A stretch of DNA of 64,000 nucleotides from Luscinia megarhynchos (GCA_034336665.1 CM067576.1:12453385-12517384), one strand, 5' to 3'. Shown: positions 1 to 14,059, numbered from the stretch's first letter. Numbers and translations are program-made. The notes: generated by a model not told the origin, from the sequence alone.

Positions 1-3000
1 CACTTCCTCTCCCATCCAAGCTGAATCTTTAATCAGCTCAGCAGCACAGGGAGCATTAATTGTGTGTGTTTTTCCACTGAGCATTGTGCTGAGCAGGGGT
101 AGGACACATCCAGGTCAGCTTTGGGCAGGCTGGTGATAGGATGGGCACGTCATCTTCTCAACTGGTTACAGCTCTGTAAAAAACTTGGTATACTATTAAA
201 AGACTAGGAGTATATAAGAGTGTGAAGCATTTACTGAGTGACTAAAGCAATGACAGCATTTAAAGCCTCCTGTTTGAAGTGGTTTATGTACAGAACAGCC
301 ACCCCACCCACTGCACCCAGCAGCTCTTGGGTGAAGTGTAGCTGTTCAACAAATGATGGCATCACCCTGTGGCTTTCGTTTGCCACCAAAATCAAGCATA
401 GCTCTCCTAATCTAAGACTCAACAAATGACACAGGGATCTACAGTGGGATGCTTTCCTTGTGTTCTTTCTGATCGTGAGATGAGGCTCTGCCCAGGCTGA
501 GCAGGGATGTTGTGCTCTGGGTGCTGGTCCAGCCTGGAGAGCAGCTCCCCTGCTGCTCCTTGTGCATGGGGATGTTGGGTGGACACAGATGTGCAGTGAG
601 TGAGGGAGAGCAGGGCTGTGCTCTGTGTGTGCAGAGGGGAGCCCTGCTGTACCCCTGCACCTGGAGAAATGCAAGCAGCAGCTGGTGACCTGGCTGTCAC
701 ACTCTGTGCTGCCCAGGCACCCAGCTTGTGCTCTGCTGCCACAGACAAGATGGATGGGCTATCCCTGCAAGCCACTCGCTGCTATTAATTTTCACCACAT
801 GAATCTTCCTGGCCAATAACACATTATTGCTTCCCTTTGTCTGGGATTGCCTTTCCTTGGCACCCGTCCAGAATATCTACAAATCTTACCTAGCCACAGT
901 TAGTGATTGTGCCTTAATATCAGGAGTCTCCCAAAATACTCCACGTGCTGCTCTTTCCCTAGAGAATGAGAGCTGAGCACGCTGCCAATCCCATCCCCCT
1001 GCAGCAGCCAACACAGCAGAAGGTGCTTGAGCAGAGCCCAGAGAAGAAGGATTTGCTGTGCTGGGGGCTGGAGCCCAGTTCCAGCACTGGGGAAGTGGTG
1101 CAGCCCCACAGCATTCCATAAAAACATGCCCACAACCTGGCTCCTGCTCCAAGCAGCCAGTGCCAGGTGAGGCCACCTGCCCAACCCCAAAGACCCCCAG
1201 AGTGCTCATTCCTGTGGCACAGGAGGGTGGCATCACAGATTCACTGCTGTAGGATAGAGCTGGAATTTGGAACAGCAACTTTCTGAGAAAAAACCCCAAT
1301 GTTAAAAAAATTAACATAAATCTAATTTTCTGCCGTTATCACCAATCTCGGATTAATTCTGCAGCATGACCAAACTGCTGCAAGGCCCCACACTAGTATG
1401 TTAAATATGTCCCACTGCATGCATTGAATGTGATTTCCAGACACTGAGGGCTTCTGGAGGAGGCTGCAGATAAGAGTGTGCTGGGAGGCAGCTGCCCAAG
1501 AGCTCTGCAGGAGCAATCTGTGGCACAGACACATGCAGGGCCCCACGCTTCCTTTCACTTGTTGAGTTTCTCACTCTTTTTCTGTCCTGTCACCCTCAGG
1601 TGTGTCAGCTTTTGATTTGCTCTGGAGCCTGGCCATTAAAGCTCTGCAAGGAGAACCCAGGGCTGTTATCCCAGCTCTGGGAAGAGGGGCTCTGTGGCAG
1701 TGGAACAAAGCAGCTCCCTCGCTGTCCCACAGCCAGAGGGTTTGACAGAGGCTTTGGCACTGATCTGTCCTTCCTTGGGGCTGTGTGGGTACTCCTGGAA
1801 ATGAACTGCATTAGCTTCTCCACCTCCTGAAGGCAGGAGCCACTTTTTCCCATTTATCCCCTCCCCTGCTGGCTGGGAATGAGCACAGACTCCTGCTGTG
1901 CTCCCCAGTGGCTGAGTGCAGTGCCCCAGAGCTGGGATGTGCCAGTGCCAGGGAACTCTGCACTGCCAGCAGTAAGGAAAATACCTCGTTGCTTCTGGGC
2001 TCTGCTTCAGAGCTGCCCCACTCAGCATCAGTCATGTGAAGGGAGTTTGTCTGTCTGAACCCCCGGTGTGTGGTGTCTGCTGAGGGCAGCTCAGCTCTCC
2101 CAAGGAGAGGAGCTGGAGCCTGGCAGTGGGCAGTGCCCTCCCCAGCACCCCAAAAGTGCCCATGGGTCCTGCACTGGGGCTGGGCTGGATGCACCTGCTG
2201 CATCCAGCATCCCAGTGGCAACGGGAGTGCAAGCACAGACCCGAATCCTGGGGTGTGGAGCTTATCCAGCTCAGAGAAAGAGAAATTCCACCCTGAGGCC
2301 TTTGCTGGAAGCAGCTGGAGGCAGGGATTGGGATGGCTCTGCCCCAGGGGCTGCACTTTGCCAGGTGAGGTGCAGTGATGATGGATGCCCCACACCCTGC
2401 AGGTCTCCAAGGGGGAAAACCCCTCAAACCACTTTGTTCCTAAGGACAGTGCACAGGAGAGGAGCTGCCCAGTATCTGCCTAAAGTATCTGGCTAAACAT
2501 CAATTTGAATCAAAGGCATTTTCCCTTTTGGGGGATGACCAGCTGAGCAGAACCTGGGACCATCTGCACAGTCAGGCAGGGCAGGGCTGGACTGGGGAGG
2601 TCAGCAGGGTGTGAATAGGAAGGACTTTGCCTGGATCCCAAGCCTGCTGAGCCTTCCAGGGCAGCCCAGGGGTGCTCACAAGCCCACATGCATCCCAAGG
2701 TATGGGATCCACCCTCAGCTGGCACAGCAGTGATCTGCTGCTGCCAGCAGCAGGGAGCACACGATGTTCAGGGAGGAGAGGTCAGGTCTCTTCCTGTTTA
2801 GATGTTTTCAAAAAATGCTTAAGCATTTTAATGGAAAAATGACTGAGGGAACCATCCAAATTAGGAAACAGGAAATACTGTACTAGCATAAATATCATTT
2901 TGACAGCTGAAATGAGGCAAGTGGTTGCCAGGTAGGGCTGCTGAAGATGCTGCTGGGCCAGCAGCTCGTGGGGGAGCTCAGCAGCCAAGGTGAGGTTCTC

Positions 3001-6000
3001 ACTGGGAACTCCTACCCAGCAGTGCTGTGCCAGGGGCCAGAGCCAAGTCCCTGGGTGTCTCTCACCTCAGGGTCTCCCAACAGTTAGCAAGATGTGCCCT
3101 TCAAGTGGATGACTCCTCATGTTTCCTGCAGTGGGTACATTGAAAACTAAGTCACTAAAATGAGAATTTTTATGGGGTATAAATAGCAGCAGCCTCCCCG
3201 TGCCAGGCTACCTGTGTGATATTAGCTGCTCAAATCTAATGTCAGCCCTGCTCTTGACTCTCTCTCCCCTTCAGCAAATCACTGAGCTCCCCAAGCCCCT
3301 TCCTAGCCATATGTTAAGTTGATGTAATGCTGCTTCTAAGTCTGTGCAATTACTCCTGCATCTGATTGCAAGTAATATACCCTCAGGGCTTTGCTTCAGT
3401 TTTGCCCATTGATTTGCTGTGTGACCTTGAGCACCACATTAAACATACTTTCAATATTCAAAGAAATTTTGTTCATTTATGCCCATGATCATGTTATCCA
3501 AACTCCTACTCTGCTCCCAGCTTTCCAAGCAGTGTCTGCCTGTTATTCATTGCAAAATTTAAGGACAGAAGCTAACCTAAAACACAAAAGAGATCTGGGG
3601 GCCTATGTTCCATTCAAATTCACCTCAAGCAAGTTTCAGTGGAGCTTGAAGAGCCTAAGATACTTCTGAAAATGTCACCCTAGCTGTACCTGCAGGCTGT
3701 GACATTCCATAGACACCTGAATTACTCAGGCAGCTCCCCTTGCTGATCCAGCCTGATGGCTGCAGAGCTGGCAGAGCTTTAAATATGCACATACTTAATG
3801 TCTGCTGTGCTGGAGGGGGAGGACGCCTCAAAGTGAAAACTGCTGTGCATTCAAATGTGTTCTTCAAAGCTCACACAGGTCCTCTCCAGCTCGAGCTGGG
3901 GAGGAACAGCTACCCTGGCTGCTGGGGCACAGTTTGGAGGGGCTGTGGGGTGCTGCTTTCCTCCTTGTTCTGCATGGGAGGGGTGGGCTGTGGGATCAGG
4001 GAATGGTGTCTGCTTGCTGGAAAAAGGAGCAGCCAAAGGAGAAGTGTGGGCAGGGCTTATCCTGTCACTGGGGTTGACCCCTGACTCTGATGGTACAAGG
4101 TTTTGAGAGTTTTCTCTTGTGCATCTTTGCCATGGTTTTCCCTTTACCTTTGCTGGAAGATGGCTGTGAAATAGCATGGTCAAGAGGCAAAGAACTTTTG
4201 GCTCAGTTTTCTGTGGCTGTTAATTAAGAGCAAATGAGATTTGGAAAAACCGCCAGTATGGATTTACCCTGGGATATTCATTCTGGGAACAAGCACACAA
4301 AAATAACCCTTTCCTAAAAATGTTCTTTACAGCCCCACCCTTCAGGAATGATGTTCCCTGCAATGACCCCAGCCTGGACAGCACTGGCAGACCAGGGCTG
4401 AACTTCAGCTCTGGTTCACACTCAGCAGTTCCTTTTTACAGTGCAAACAGCTCCCTGGAGCCAGAGCTGGCTTGTTGCGGAGCCAGAGGTACCAGAGTGA
4501 GTGGGGACTGCAGAGTCTGGCTGCCTGTCACCCCAGCCCAGTGAAAGCCAGGGACTGGGGACAGGACTGGAGTGACAGCAGCAGCAGGATTTGCTCCCCA
4601 CCTGCTGTTCCTCTCTGTACCTGCAGTACAAAGAAGCCAAAGTGCAACACGAGTTCCAGATAATGTCAGCACACCTGCACACAGGAGTTCTGCTGTGCAA
4701 GTCAGTCCTTGGAATCTCTAAAGTGCTTCATGCTCCTTGTCTTGTGAAACAACACTGAAATAGTGTGATGTGTAATTTCTACAAATGCTCCAGATTCTAC
4801 ACACAAGCCTCAAACCTCTGAAACAGTCACCCAATATCTGTGAAGACAAGAGCAGTGATAGACTCAAATGCTTTAAACAAGTAAAGCTACAGACCTCAGC
4901 TGTGCTCTGGTTATTTTCTTTGAATTTGCTTCCTCTCCACTGCTTTTTTTATACTGAGACATAAATAATCTTAAATTCCAGATCACCCATGGGTCCAAAA
5001 TTTAGCTGTAACAGGGACTACTGCCAACTTTTACAAAAGGATTTTGCTAACATGAAAGAAAATAACTCATGCATAATAAACACTCCTCCTGACCCACGTT
5101 ATCCTTTTGCATTTAAGGTCAACCATCTCTAAAAGGAGGGGAAAAAAAAAAAGATAAAGGAGATGCAGAGATTCAGCTGCAACAACAAACTAAACCCCTG
5201 CATGAAGGTCCTCCTATCAGGGCTGTTCACAGCTGCCACTACATTTTTTCCTTGGCCTGAATAATGTAAATACTGGGCTGGGGAGTGCTTTCCTTTGCAC
5301 TGGTGTAAATCTGGCTGGAGCTCCAGGCCTGCCCTGGCCCTGCACACACTTTATCCCTGGCAGCCCTGCCCTGGGTAAGGTGACTCCTCAGAGGAGCTCG
5401 CTGTCCTTTGATGCTCACTGCTGTGCTGAAAAAAGGGCTAAATTCCTCTTGTCTCTTGAAATAAACTTGCAAACCCCTTGACCTTCCTGAGCTGGAAGAA
5501 TATGTTTACAGATAGTTTAATCCCATTTTTCTTCCTGAGTCTGTGAGAGGGAGCAGTGTGGTTGAGGGAGGGAGCTGTGCTGTGTGACCAGCCTCTTCTC
5601 ATAGCAGAGACACTGATGAATCCCATCCACTTTGAAGGGTGCAGCCATTCCCATCACTTTTTGGAGGAGGAAGGAAAAGAATTATTTACTGGAATCCCCT
5701 GTAATTTTGCTTTATATAAAGTTCATGATGCAGCAATATAATCTTTTGTGTTTTGTTATCTATTCTCATGACATCTTCCAGGACACCAGTGCTTGTGGAC
5801 TTCAGATAAATATCAGGAGGTAATTCTGCAGCAGCAGCTCTTTTCTAGTGTTACCCCACCTAAACACATCTCCTTTACACTGTGATTGCTGCGTGAAGTC
5901 AGGGGAGCCTGGAAAAACAAAAACTTATGAGAGGGCAAGAGTCAAAGCACAAGGAGGGGACATTACTGACATACCTAAATTAAAGTGTAGAGCTTTATTT

Positions 6001-6971
6001 AAAGACTGTAGAAGCTGGAAAAAAGCTCTTCAAGACAGAAACCATCTTTTCTCCCAGGCCTGGGAGGCACTGGGGGCCTCATGGGTGTCATCACCAGGTA
6101 CTTGTAATAATGTCACTATTTCCAGAAGTCTTGGCATGAGCAGCACGGCAGGAGAGGAATTGTGAAGAGTAGCTGACTGAGGATAATGGATAGCAGGATG
6201 AAATTGAGAGGAAAAACTTAATTGGAATTAACTAGCTGAGAAAAGCCTCTTGATCTGTCAGACAGTGAAATTGCCTCCCAGGAGCAATGGTATAGTCTCA
6301 ACCACGTGGGCATTTAAAGCTAGTCTCATGTCTGTGATTCCCTGAGTTAGCTGGAGTATCTCAATAATTGGAACTGACACAAAGATTTATCTTCTTTGAT
6401 TGACTAGCTTTCATAGAGGCTCATCTCTTTGTGGTGCTGCACAGAGCTTTCAGGGCAGCTGTTTGCACTTAAACTGCCAGGAGCTGACAGTGTGTATCCA
6501 TTTCAGCTCTTCAAATGTGTTCTTTGAAAAAACACTTAAATGGCTGGAATAGACAGTACTAATCAGTCTGCAGGAAAATGGAGCATCCTTACCTGGGGCT
6601 CAGTGCTATCCATCTCCCTGTGCCATGCTCGGCCGTCCTGCAGCAGCAGAGACATTTAGGTGCATTACTGCCAAACGCCCAATCAGCCTGAAAAATTGGC
6701 CTGATTTGGCCAAGGCAATAAAAGGGAAAGGTGTTTTGCCAAATGTATAAAAACAAATGGTTGGTATTTCAGCAGTTAGAGCAGAGTAGGATTAATCACA
6801 CTGAGATGATGGAAATTGTTTCCCATGCTCATTTTTCCTGATTTCAGAAGAGACAGCGTGTGGCTAGCCTGAAGGGTGAGGCTCTAGGAGGGCTCTTGTA
6901 TTTGGAATTGCCCATTCATTCACCTGCTGTATGACCTTGTGCCAATTCCCTCTCTTGCTTTGCCTTCTGTA
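1..6971. other. Intergenic stretch without recognised genes
   Basis: No open frame in this stretch resembles a protein I know, and the frames present are short and lie on both strands, as expected by chance. GC-rich patches around 500-3,000 alternate with AT-rich sequence. A TATA-like string occurs at about 3,177 but nothing coding follows it. The block at about 6,180-6,420 is low in repeats and rich in TAATT-type words, as many vertebrate conserved noncoding elements are, but conservation cannot be judged from one sequence. Confidence 0.6.
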
Positions 6972-7807
6972 GGTTTACACTTGCAGAAAAGGGCACATCC
7001 AACCTCTGGCCTCGGCTGGAAGCTGGGTTCCTACTTTGCATGTAGCAGCAGCGTGTTGGGAAGGGTGTTTGCAATCCTTTCACTTCTCTGCCACTGACAC
7101 ACACAGGGATGGTGTCTTCTCTGCAAAAGAGAAGAAGAAGAAGAGAAGAAGATCTAAAAGATCTTACTGAGATAGCCTCGTAGTATGCAAAATATTAGGT
7201 CAAATGTTTTACAGAAAGTGAGAAATTGCTTTTCTTCAGGGCACAACTCACAGGTGTTTATGTGTGCTGGCATCCTAATATTGACAGGAAAATGTTCTTT
7301 TTTCTTGATCCTCTAAAGCCTTTTCTGTAGAAGATGTTACTTCCCCCAAAATAGGCCCCTGGGATGTCATTCCTTAAAACAAAGAAATTCCTTGAAACAG
7401 GGTCCCTTTTCCTTATCGAAACTCCTGTTATCTCTTAAGATTTCTATTGGTTCTTAAAGTCATAAGGTAATTGGTCTTTTTCTTACTTAGAATTTTAAGG
7501 TAATTGGTTAGTTTGTAATTTGTAGCTTTTATTGGTTAGACGGTCAATCCTCCAGAAAGCTATAAAAACCCTTTGTTGACTGATGTAATTAGACCCTGTC
7601 AGCAATTCCCTCTGGAGAAATAAAGCCATCTTGGGATCTTTGCAGCTCGGTCTCAGCCTTTATTCTCTGCTAGCGCGTAGCTGGGGCTCTGCCTCAAGGG
7701 TTCTGAGCTATCTGGGCTCTGGTAGCATCCCGGGGTTGGAAAGCATTTAACCCCAAAACAGCCACACTTTTCCATGGGGAATGCATCCTTGACTTGTCAC
7801 CTTGCCC
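6972..7807 (+). repeat. Direct repeat copy 1 (interrupted by a solo LTR)
   Basis: This segment is nearly identical to 10,368-10,734 on the same strand. Shared words include the stretch around GGGCACATCCAACCTCTGG near the start and ATTGACAGGAAAATG near 7,285. Copy 1 differs by a small GAA-rich expansion at about 7,128-7,160 and by the 441-bp LTR insertion at 7,326-7,766. The two copies could be a local segmental duplication or two insertions of one dispersed repeat; I do not recognise a named family. Confidence 0.85.
7326..7766 (+). mobile_element. Solo LTR of an endogenous retrovirus
   Basis: The element begins TGTAGAAG and ends GCCACA, giving the TG...CA termini of an LTR. It is flanked by the 6-bp direct repeat CTTTTC (7,320-7,325 and 7,767-7,772). 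Inside are a TATA-like TATAAAAA at about 7,561 and an AATAAA signal at about 7,619, in the right order for U3-R-U5 on the plus strand. The related segment at 10,368-10,734 reads straight through the insertion point, so the empty site is visible. There is no internal retroviral sequence. A 6-bp duplication suggests a class II (ERVK-like) element, which is an inference. Confidence 0.85.
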
Positions 7808-10367
7808 TCTCCCATTCAGCAGAGCTCTACAGTGGAGCACCTTCCCCTGTATTTTGGTCCTTTCTGGAGTGTGGGCATCAATATGCCTCTTTTGCTGTGG
7901 AGAAGTACAGCACGTTGGAAATCAGAATTTATGGAAATATCAGCTCCCAAGCTGATCAGTGTGTGGTTTTACAAACCAGGGATAACCACATCAGGCTGGA
8001 CACCAGAGAGGAATAAGCTGCTGCTGCCAGAGATGAAATCCGCTTGGCCTCTTTGCTGGTGGCAGCACCAGAAGCAGCTTCAGGTCCCAGTGTGTGGCTG
8101 TCCCTTGCTGGCTGTGAGGCTGGAGAGGTCTGACTCACAGCTGACTGCAGCTCAGAGCACAGCCTGCCCTGCACACCAGCCTGCAGGCAAGCATTTCTGG
8201 GGATAGTTACACAGACTCAGCCTGAGCAGCACTGCTGGCTCTCCTGCAGGTTTTCTTCCAGCCCAAAGACACAGCTTCACTCTCCCTCTCTGTCTGCCCC
8301 ACCTGGAAAAATGGAGCTGTGTGATTTCTGTAATGCTTCACTGACTGAAATCCTGCTCTGCCATTAAACCTTCCAGGTCACTAAACCTTTCAGGTTCTCA
8401 GTGCTCAGCTGGCTCCTCCAATGGCCACAGCCAGCACTGCCTAAGTGACCTAGTTGGGGCAATTAATGTAAATTAAATATGCTCAGATTTTCCCTGGAAT
8501 GCTGTCAGGTATATGAGGATAATATTCTGATTTTCTTTCTAAAGGGTAGCAGGTTATAAAGGGGTTTTCATCCCATTGGAACATTGTTTTTCCAACTACT
8601 CTTTCTTCTGCTATGAAAATTTTAGACAAAATATATCTATACAAAGCCAGAGAGAAAAGAAACTGAAAATTTAAAGTGAAAATTAGGGAGGCAATTGATA
8701 GGAAATGGTTAATTAAAGATTGGCGTGGAAAAAAGGGAGAAAAAGAAAAAAGTAAAAGTACACTTAGGGAAGTGGACTTTGGGTAACACATGCAAAGCTA
8801 AAACTGATTGGTACCACTTATTACACTTTTCTATTAAATTTCTTCATTCACTCTATTGTTTTTAGAGTCTCCTCAGGAGATCATCTGTTCTGCTGAGCTG
8901 GACTGTGTCTGCATGTGGGCTCTGAGGTTATCAAACAAAATCCTTTTCTCAGAGAGCAAACCCCTTCCAGCCCAGAAGGGCCTCACTGAAGCAGCTGGGG
9001 CTGGGCAGGCTGTGACACAGAGCCCTTGAGCTGACCCAAATCCAGCTGGTGGCCACCAGAGTGTTCAGGGGAAGGCCCTGCTGTTCAAACACACCATGGT
9101 GGGAGCAGTGAGCATCCTCTCTCTTTGCTAACCTCTTTGCTTCTGCCCCACCTTTCCCAGGCTGGTTTCCCACACCTGTTCTCCTTCAAAAAGTCCTTGA
9201 AGAGTGCTGGCCTGAAACTGCCAGCTCGTCTTCCAAGCCACAAATCCTGCTGCTTCTCGTGTTGTGCAAGAGTGCAAACAAATATTAGTTGTAAAATGAC
9301 TCAGTCTTTATGAAACCCAGCTAGACCATTCGGCTGTTAATAGCAGCAGCCCCGAATTACACGTCTGGACTAGACACAGTGCAGAGATTAATTTCCTTTA
9401 ATTTGTTCCAGAGTAACTCACAATTTAATTTAACTGAGCAGTTCCTTGTTCTCTTATTCTGGAATGATGGATTGTGAAATGCACTCCTTTAAATTAATCC
9501 AGACACTTGATTTTTGTCAGCAGAGTAATCTTTCTCAGCGGTATGCTAAGTATGCTTTTAAAAGGTATGGTGAATATGAATGATATGCACTTGGTTGATG
9601 ATTTAAGTGTTTACACTTTCCAAACCTTGCAGAAAAACAAATCCAGCTTAGCTGTATTTTGTTTTATAACCTTTCAGAAGTGATCATTCAAATAACATCA
9701 AAAGGACTTAAATGGATTTCTAAATTTGATGGCACATGTGAGGGCAACTCCCTTCTCATCAGAAAACCACGATTTTGAAATGGGGCTGAGCAAAGCTTAG
9801 ACTATTTCTGATTGCAGGACTTCCATAGATCATCCAGAAAGATTTCTATTGGAGCCATTAATGGTAAAATATTTCATGTGGGTGCTGTCACTGCTTACGC
9901 TGGCTTGATGTTGCAACAGAGCAATGTCCTTTCCTTTTTTATTTTTTCTTTCCCTTTTGCTGTTTTTGCTTCTTAAAGATGAAGTGGGGCATTTGTGGAG
10001 AGGAGTGAAGAGGCTGTGCATGAATATTTGTTTTTCTATGCTGCCTCCTTTAGAAGAACTGCAAGAAGTTAAAGTGAAGTTGAGTAAGTGATATTGATGT
10101 AAACCAACCCATCGGGTCCTGTCAGCCCAGGCACTCCCTCACTCTCCATTATCAGAGGTAAGGGCTATCTGAATGCCACACTAGAAACTGCACAGCATTC
10201 CTGTGTCCAGCTGGAACCTGACAACAATAGTTATTCTTAAATGTGGGGAGACAAGGCAAAGCCTCCTGTCACAGAAATATGTGGCAGTGCTTTGTAGGCA
10301 AAGGTGAATGTCCCTAAACTTAGCAACACAGGAACTGCAGCACACACCTACACATTCATTCTTGGAG
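7808..10367. other. Intergenic stretch without recognised genes
   Basis: No coding sequence is recognised. The region 9,320-9,700 is AT-rich with repeated ATTTAATT/TTAATTT words and few repeats, which is compatible with a regulatory element but not evidence for one. Confidence 0.55.
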
Positions 10368-10734
10368 GGTTTACACCTGCAGAAAAGGGCACATCCAACC
10401 TCTGGCCTCGGCTGGAAGCTGGGCTCCTACTTTGTGTGTAGCAGCAGCGTGTTGGGAAGGGTGTTTGCAGTCCTTTCACTTCTCTGCCACTGACACACAC
10501 AGGGATGGTGTCTTCTCTGCAAAAGAGATTTAGATCTTACTGAGATAGCCTTGTAGTATGCAAAATATTAGGTCAAGATGTTTTACAAAAAGTGAGAAAT
10601 TGCTTTTCTGCAGGGCAGAACTCACAGATGTTTACGTGTGCTGGCATCCTAATATTGACAGGAAAATGTGCTTTTTTCTTGGTCCTCTAAAGCCTTTTAC
10701 ATGGGGAATGCATACTTGACTTGTCACCTTGCCC
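10368..10734 (+). repeat. Direct repeat copy 2 (empty LTR site)
   Basis: This is the uninterrupted partner of 6,972-7,807. At about 10,694-10,700 the sequence passes directly from the equivalent of CCTTTT into CATGGGGAATGCAT, without the LTR present in copy 1. Confidence 0.85.
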
Positions 10735-13700
10735 ACGTAGCTAATATGTACTTTGTTCCTTCCAAACCATACTCTGCTCCAGCCTATGACATTCTTCCCA
10801 AGTAATGTTGTGGATACTTGGCAAGCAAAGGAAATGCATGTGTGTTTGTTACCAGTCTGACTTAGCCACTTTTAGCCACTACTGCTTAAAAAAGAAGGTG
10901 AAGATTTGCAATGTGCTTCATACTCCTTGCCAGACCCCTCTCAAGACAATCTGTGGTGACCTGTCAGCTCCATGTCCTCTAATAGCCTACACACCAAGCC
11001 ATCCAAGAAAAGATTGTTTGGCTCAATAAAGGGGCTGTGTTATGCCTGGACACACATAAGAATGGATGCAGCCTCCATCACAGGTGGACTGGCACCAAGC
11101 CTTGCTCCTGTCTTAGGCAAGGACTGAGTGCTGCTGAAATCTGAAGTGAGCTAGAGCACATCAATGTCTTTTGAAGTGAAGTGCTTTTATGAACAGGTTT
11201 TATTGGTTTGGGTGCTTCAGTGTCAGTATTTCTATTTTGAACATCTTAGCAGCAATCTTCTTCAAATTCTGAATGTGTGAAATACTCTTCTTCTGTTGAG
11301 TTTCGAAAATCTGCTATAGCCAAGTGGTAAAATAACCAACACAAAGGCTTTTAGGTTTTAAAACCAGGCTTTACTGGCCTTGCTCCTTTTTCAAAGCAGA
11401 AATTGATTACTAAATCGCTTTGCAGTATTGCCTAGGTAGTGGGTTCTTTATACCCATCAGCTGAATAGTAGAGATCCTGTGGAGATGTTATGGAAGACAC
11501 AGCCACATATCCTTAATTTGTATTAAATTAGAACTAAAATCCAAATAGCTTTTTTCTTCACGCTGCTGTATGACAGGAGCACTGGCTGAGTTAGTCTCGA
11601 GACTTGGGCTCACAGCCTTTCTCAGAACCAGCAAAGGTCTGTAAGCCAGAATGGGTTGTAAGCCTGCAAGAGAGGATCTGCAAGCCACCGAGAGATGTCA
11701 CAGAGATGAAAGCACCAAAAGTTGGGTAGTGATGTCTTCAGCAGTGACTTTGGGCTCTGTGTTACCCCCTAAAATCCAGTCTCAACTAAACCATGACCAG
11801 GCTGGGTGTCTCAGACAGTCACACTGTGCACACCCAGCCCTCTTGCCAGGGTGCTGAAAGCTCCGCGCCACCTGCCAGGGGCTGTGCATGAGCTGTGTGA
11901 GCTGCAGGCCGCTCAACAACTGCTGCAGGGCTGTGCTCAGCGTGGGCCAGCCAGCTCGGGTACTCTTGACATTCCTGGATGTCTTCTAAACATGTAATGC
12001 TGATAGAAATGTTGTTTAAATATTTGTGAGTTATTTAAAAATAGTGCGTCAAGTAAGCAGCCTGGTGACGCCCGGCAGACCTCTGGCTGGGACAAGTGCC
12101 CGATGGAGAAAGAGGAGGTCAGCAGCAGTTATGTACACAAGCCAGGCTCTGACAAGAGACACGCTGCATCCACAAAGCCCAGGCACAAAGCCCCTGTGCA
12201 CGGGGGTCCTGGGCAGGGAGCACAGTGCTGCTCGTGGCTGCAGCTCTCTCCATGCTCTGGCCCCTGCAGGTCCGTGGCTGGGGCAGGAGGTGCTGCCCCA
12301 CCTCGGGTTCAGCCATGCCCTGGGTGCCAGCACCTGGGAGCAGAAATGCTTTCTGGAGGGCAGGAAAACTGTGCCAGCATGTCCATCCCATTCCGAGCTG
12401 CTTAGGCTCTCCTGATAGTTCCACTGCTTGATGCCCATCTGTACATTCAGAGAACAAAATTTTAGTAAGAGGGGATGAATTCTCCATCCAACTGTGATTG
12501 AACTCTTTCAGTAGTTTCTTCTCAGTACTATCAGACAGAGAATTTTAGGTCAGTACAGGTAGGTGCTGGACAGAGCGGAAATAGATTCCTGTAATAGGCA
12601 AGAGAGCTGGGCATTATCTATTTATTATGTTAAATATTTATTTCCAGAGCTCTAATATACTCCTAAAATATTTTAAAAGCTGATTTTATATGTCAACTTT
12701 ATTCTCATCTTTCAGTAAACAATTATCATGCAGAGAATAAAGCAAGCTCCCGGGCATTGCTGAGATACATTGTAGTCTATTAAGGAGGCTAAGCCTACTA
12801 CAGTAAATGAATCTGCTTTTATGTTGCCTTTAAATTGATTTCACATCAATTCCAGGCCTATTGTAAAAATGAGATACGTGATTAAAGCAACACTGTCATC
12901 TTTCCAAGGAATTTCCACTTTTTAGAGCTGCTGCAAAGGAAATGATCTTTAAAGAACTCAGAATATTGACCTGTTTCTTGGCTCTTGTCACAATCCATGG
13001 AATGGCTGCAAGGGGAGCTCCTCTGTAGTTCTCTGACTAGACAGCACGTCTCGTACATTCAGAAAATGGATTTGAAAGTTGCTACTGCAATTTTACACTT
13101 TGCCTTACAGATACTGACCTGCAGTTTCCTTCCCCCCCCCCGCATTGGTTGCTTTATTCTTGTTCTTTTCACATCTTCTTCTCATTTAAAGTGCCAGAGT
13201 GAAAAGCCAAAATGAGTCTCAATTTCTCTGAGGCCCAGATACGAGCTGTGCTGTTTTTCAGATGAAAATTCTGCATATATTTATGGAATCTGTTGAGGCT
13301 ACTTATAAAAATCTTTTGGCTGTTATTTCTCCCAACAACAATTGCATTTTCAGAAGTTTACCATTGGTCTAACATTAGTGATTCAAATGAAAATCTTAAG
13401 TATCTATCATAGAAATGAGCACACATAAAAACCCACAGAACTAGAACAGCGGTGTTTTCTGGGAGGGTCTCAAAAATTTTAAGTTATTATTTGCTGATAA
13501 TAAATTTGAGCCAGGAAAAAAGCAAAGGGCATCAAATGTATCATAAAATAAGTCCATAATCTGTAACAATTGATTTGGCTTAAATTGACCACCATGACTT
13601 TTTCCTTCTCTTTGTCACATTCCTGGAAACAGATTGGTTAATACTTGACAAATATCTTTGAAAATAGCTTCAGCTTATGGGGGGTGCAAACTGGGCAAGG

Positions 13701-14059
13701 TCACTGGGGCATGAGTTGCTCATTCCAAACAGCAGAACTGTAGGTGAGATCAACTGGTCCCCAGTTATGCATCTAGATAAAATTATGGCTTTACAAATGC
13801 TTGAAAATAACAAAGTGAGAATGTGACCATGGCCAAACTGTGGAGAATTCAAGCTAGTATTTGTTAAATCTTTTTAATCATTATTCTATCAAAAAAAAAT
13901 TGCCTTTCAGTTTTTACTATTCTAATATTTGATTTCACCAGTAAATTGCCAACATTTCTGAAGTTTATATATCCTTATTTACATGAGCCAGCACACCATT
14001 CCTGTCATAAAGCCCATGTTGCTTTGCACCCCACTGCTCACACCGATGGCAATGCCACA
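10735..14059. other. Intergenic stretch without recognised genes
   Basis: No gene is recognised. A C-homopolymer lies at about 13,132-13,142. The block 12,590-12,920 is AT-rich and free of obvious repeats, with TAAATATTTA-like words; it might be a conserved noncoding element, but nothing in a single sequence proves that. Confidence 0.55.

Noticed and set aside
1811..2427. Frames of 131-199 codons on the minus strand
   Set aside because: They overlap in several frames and on both strands in a GC-rich patch, with no domain or splice context.
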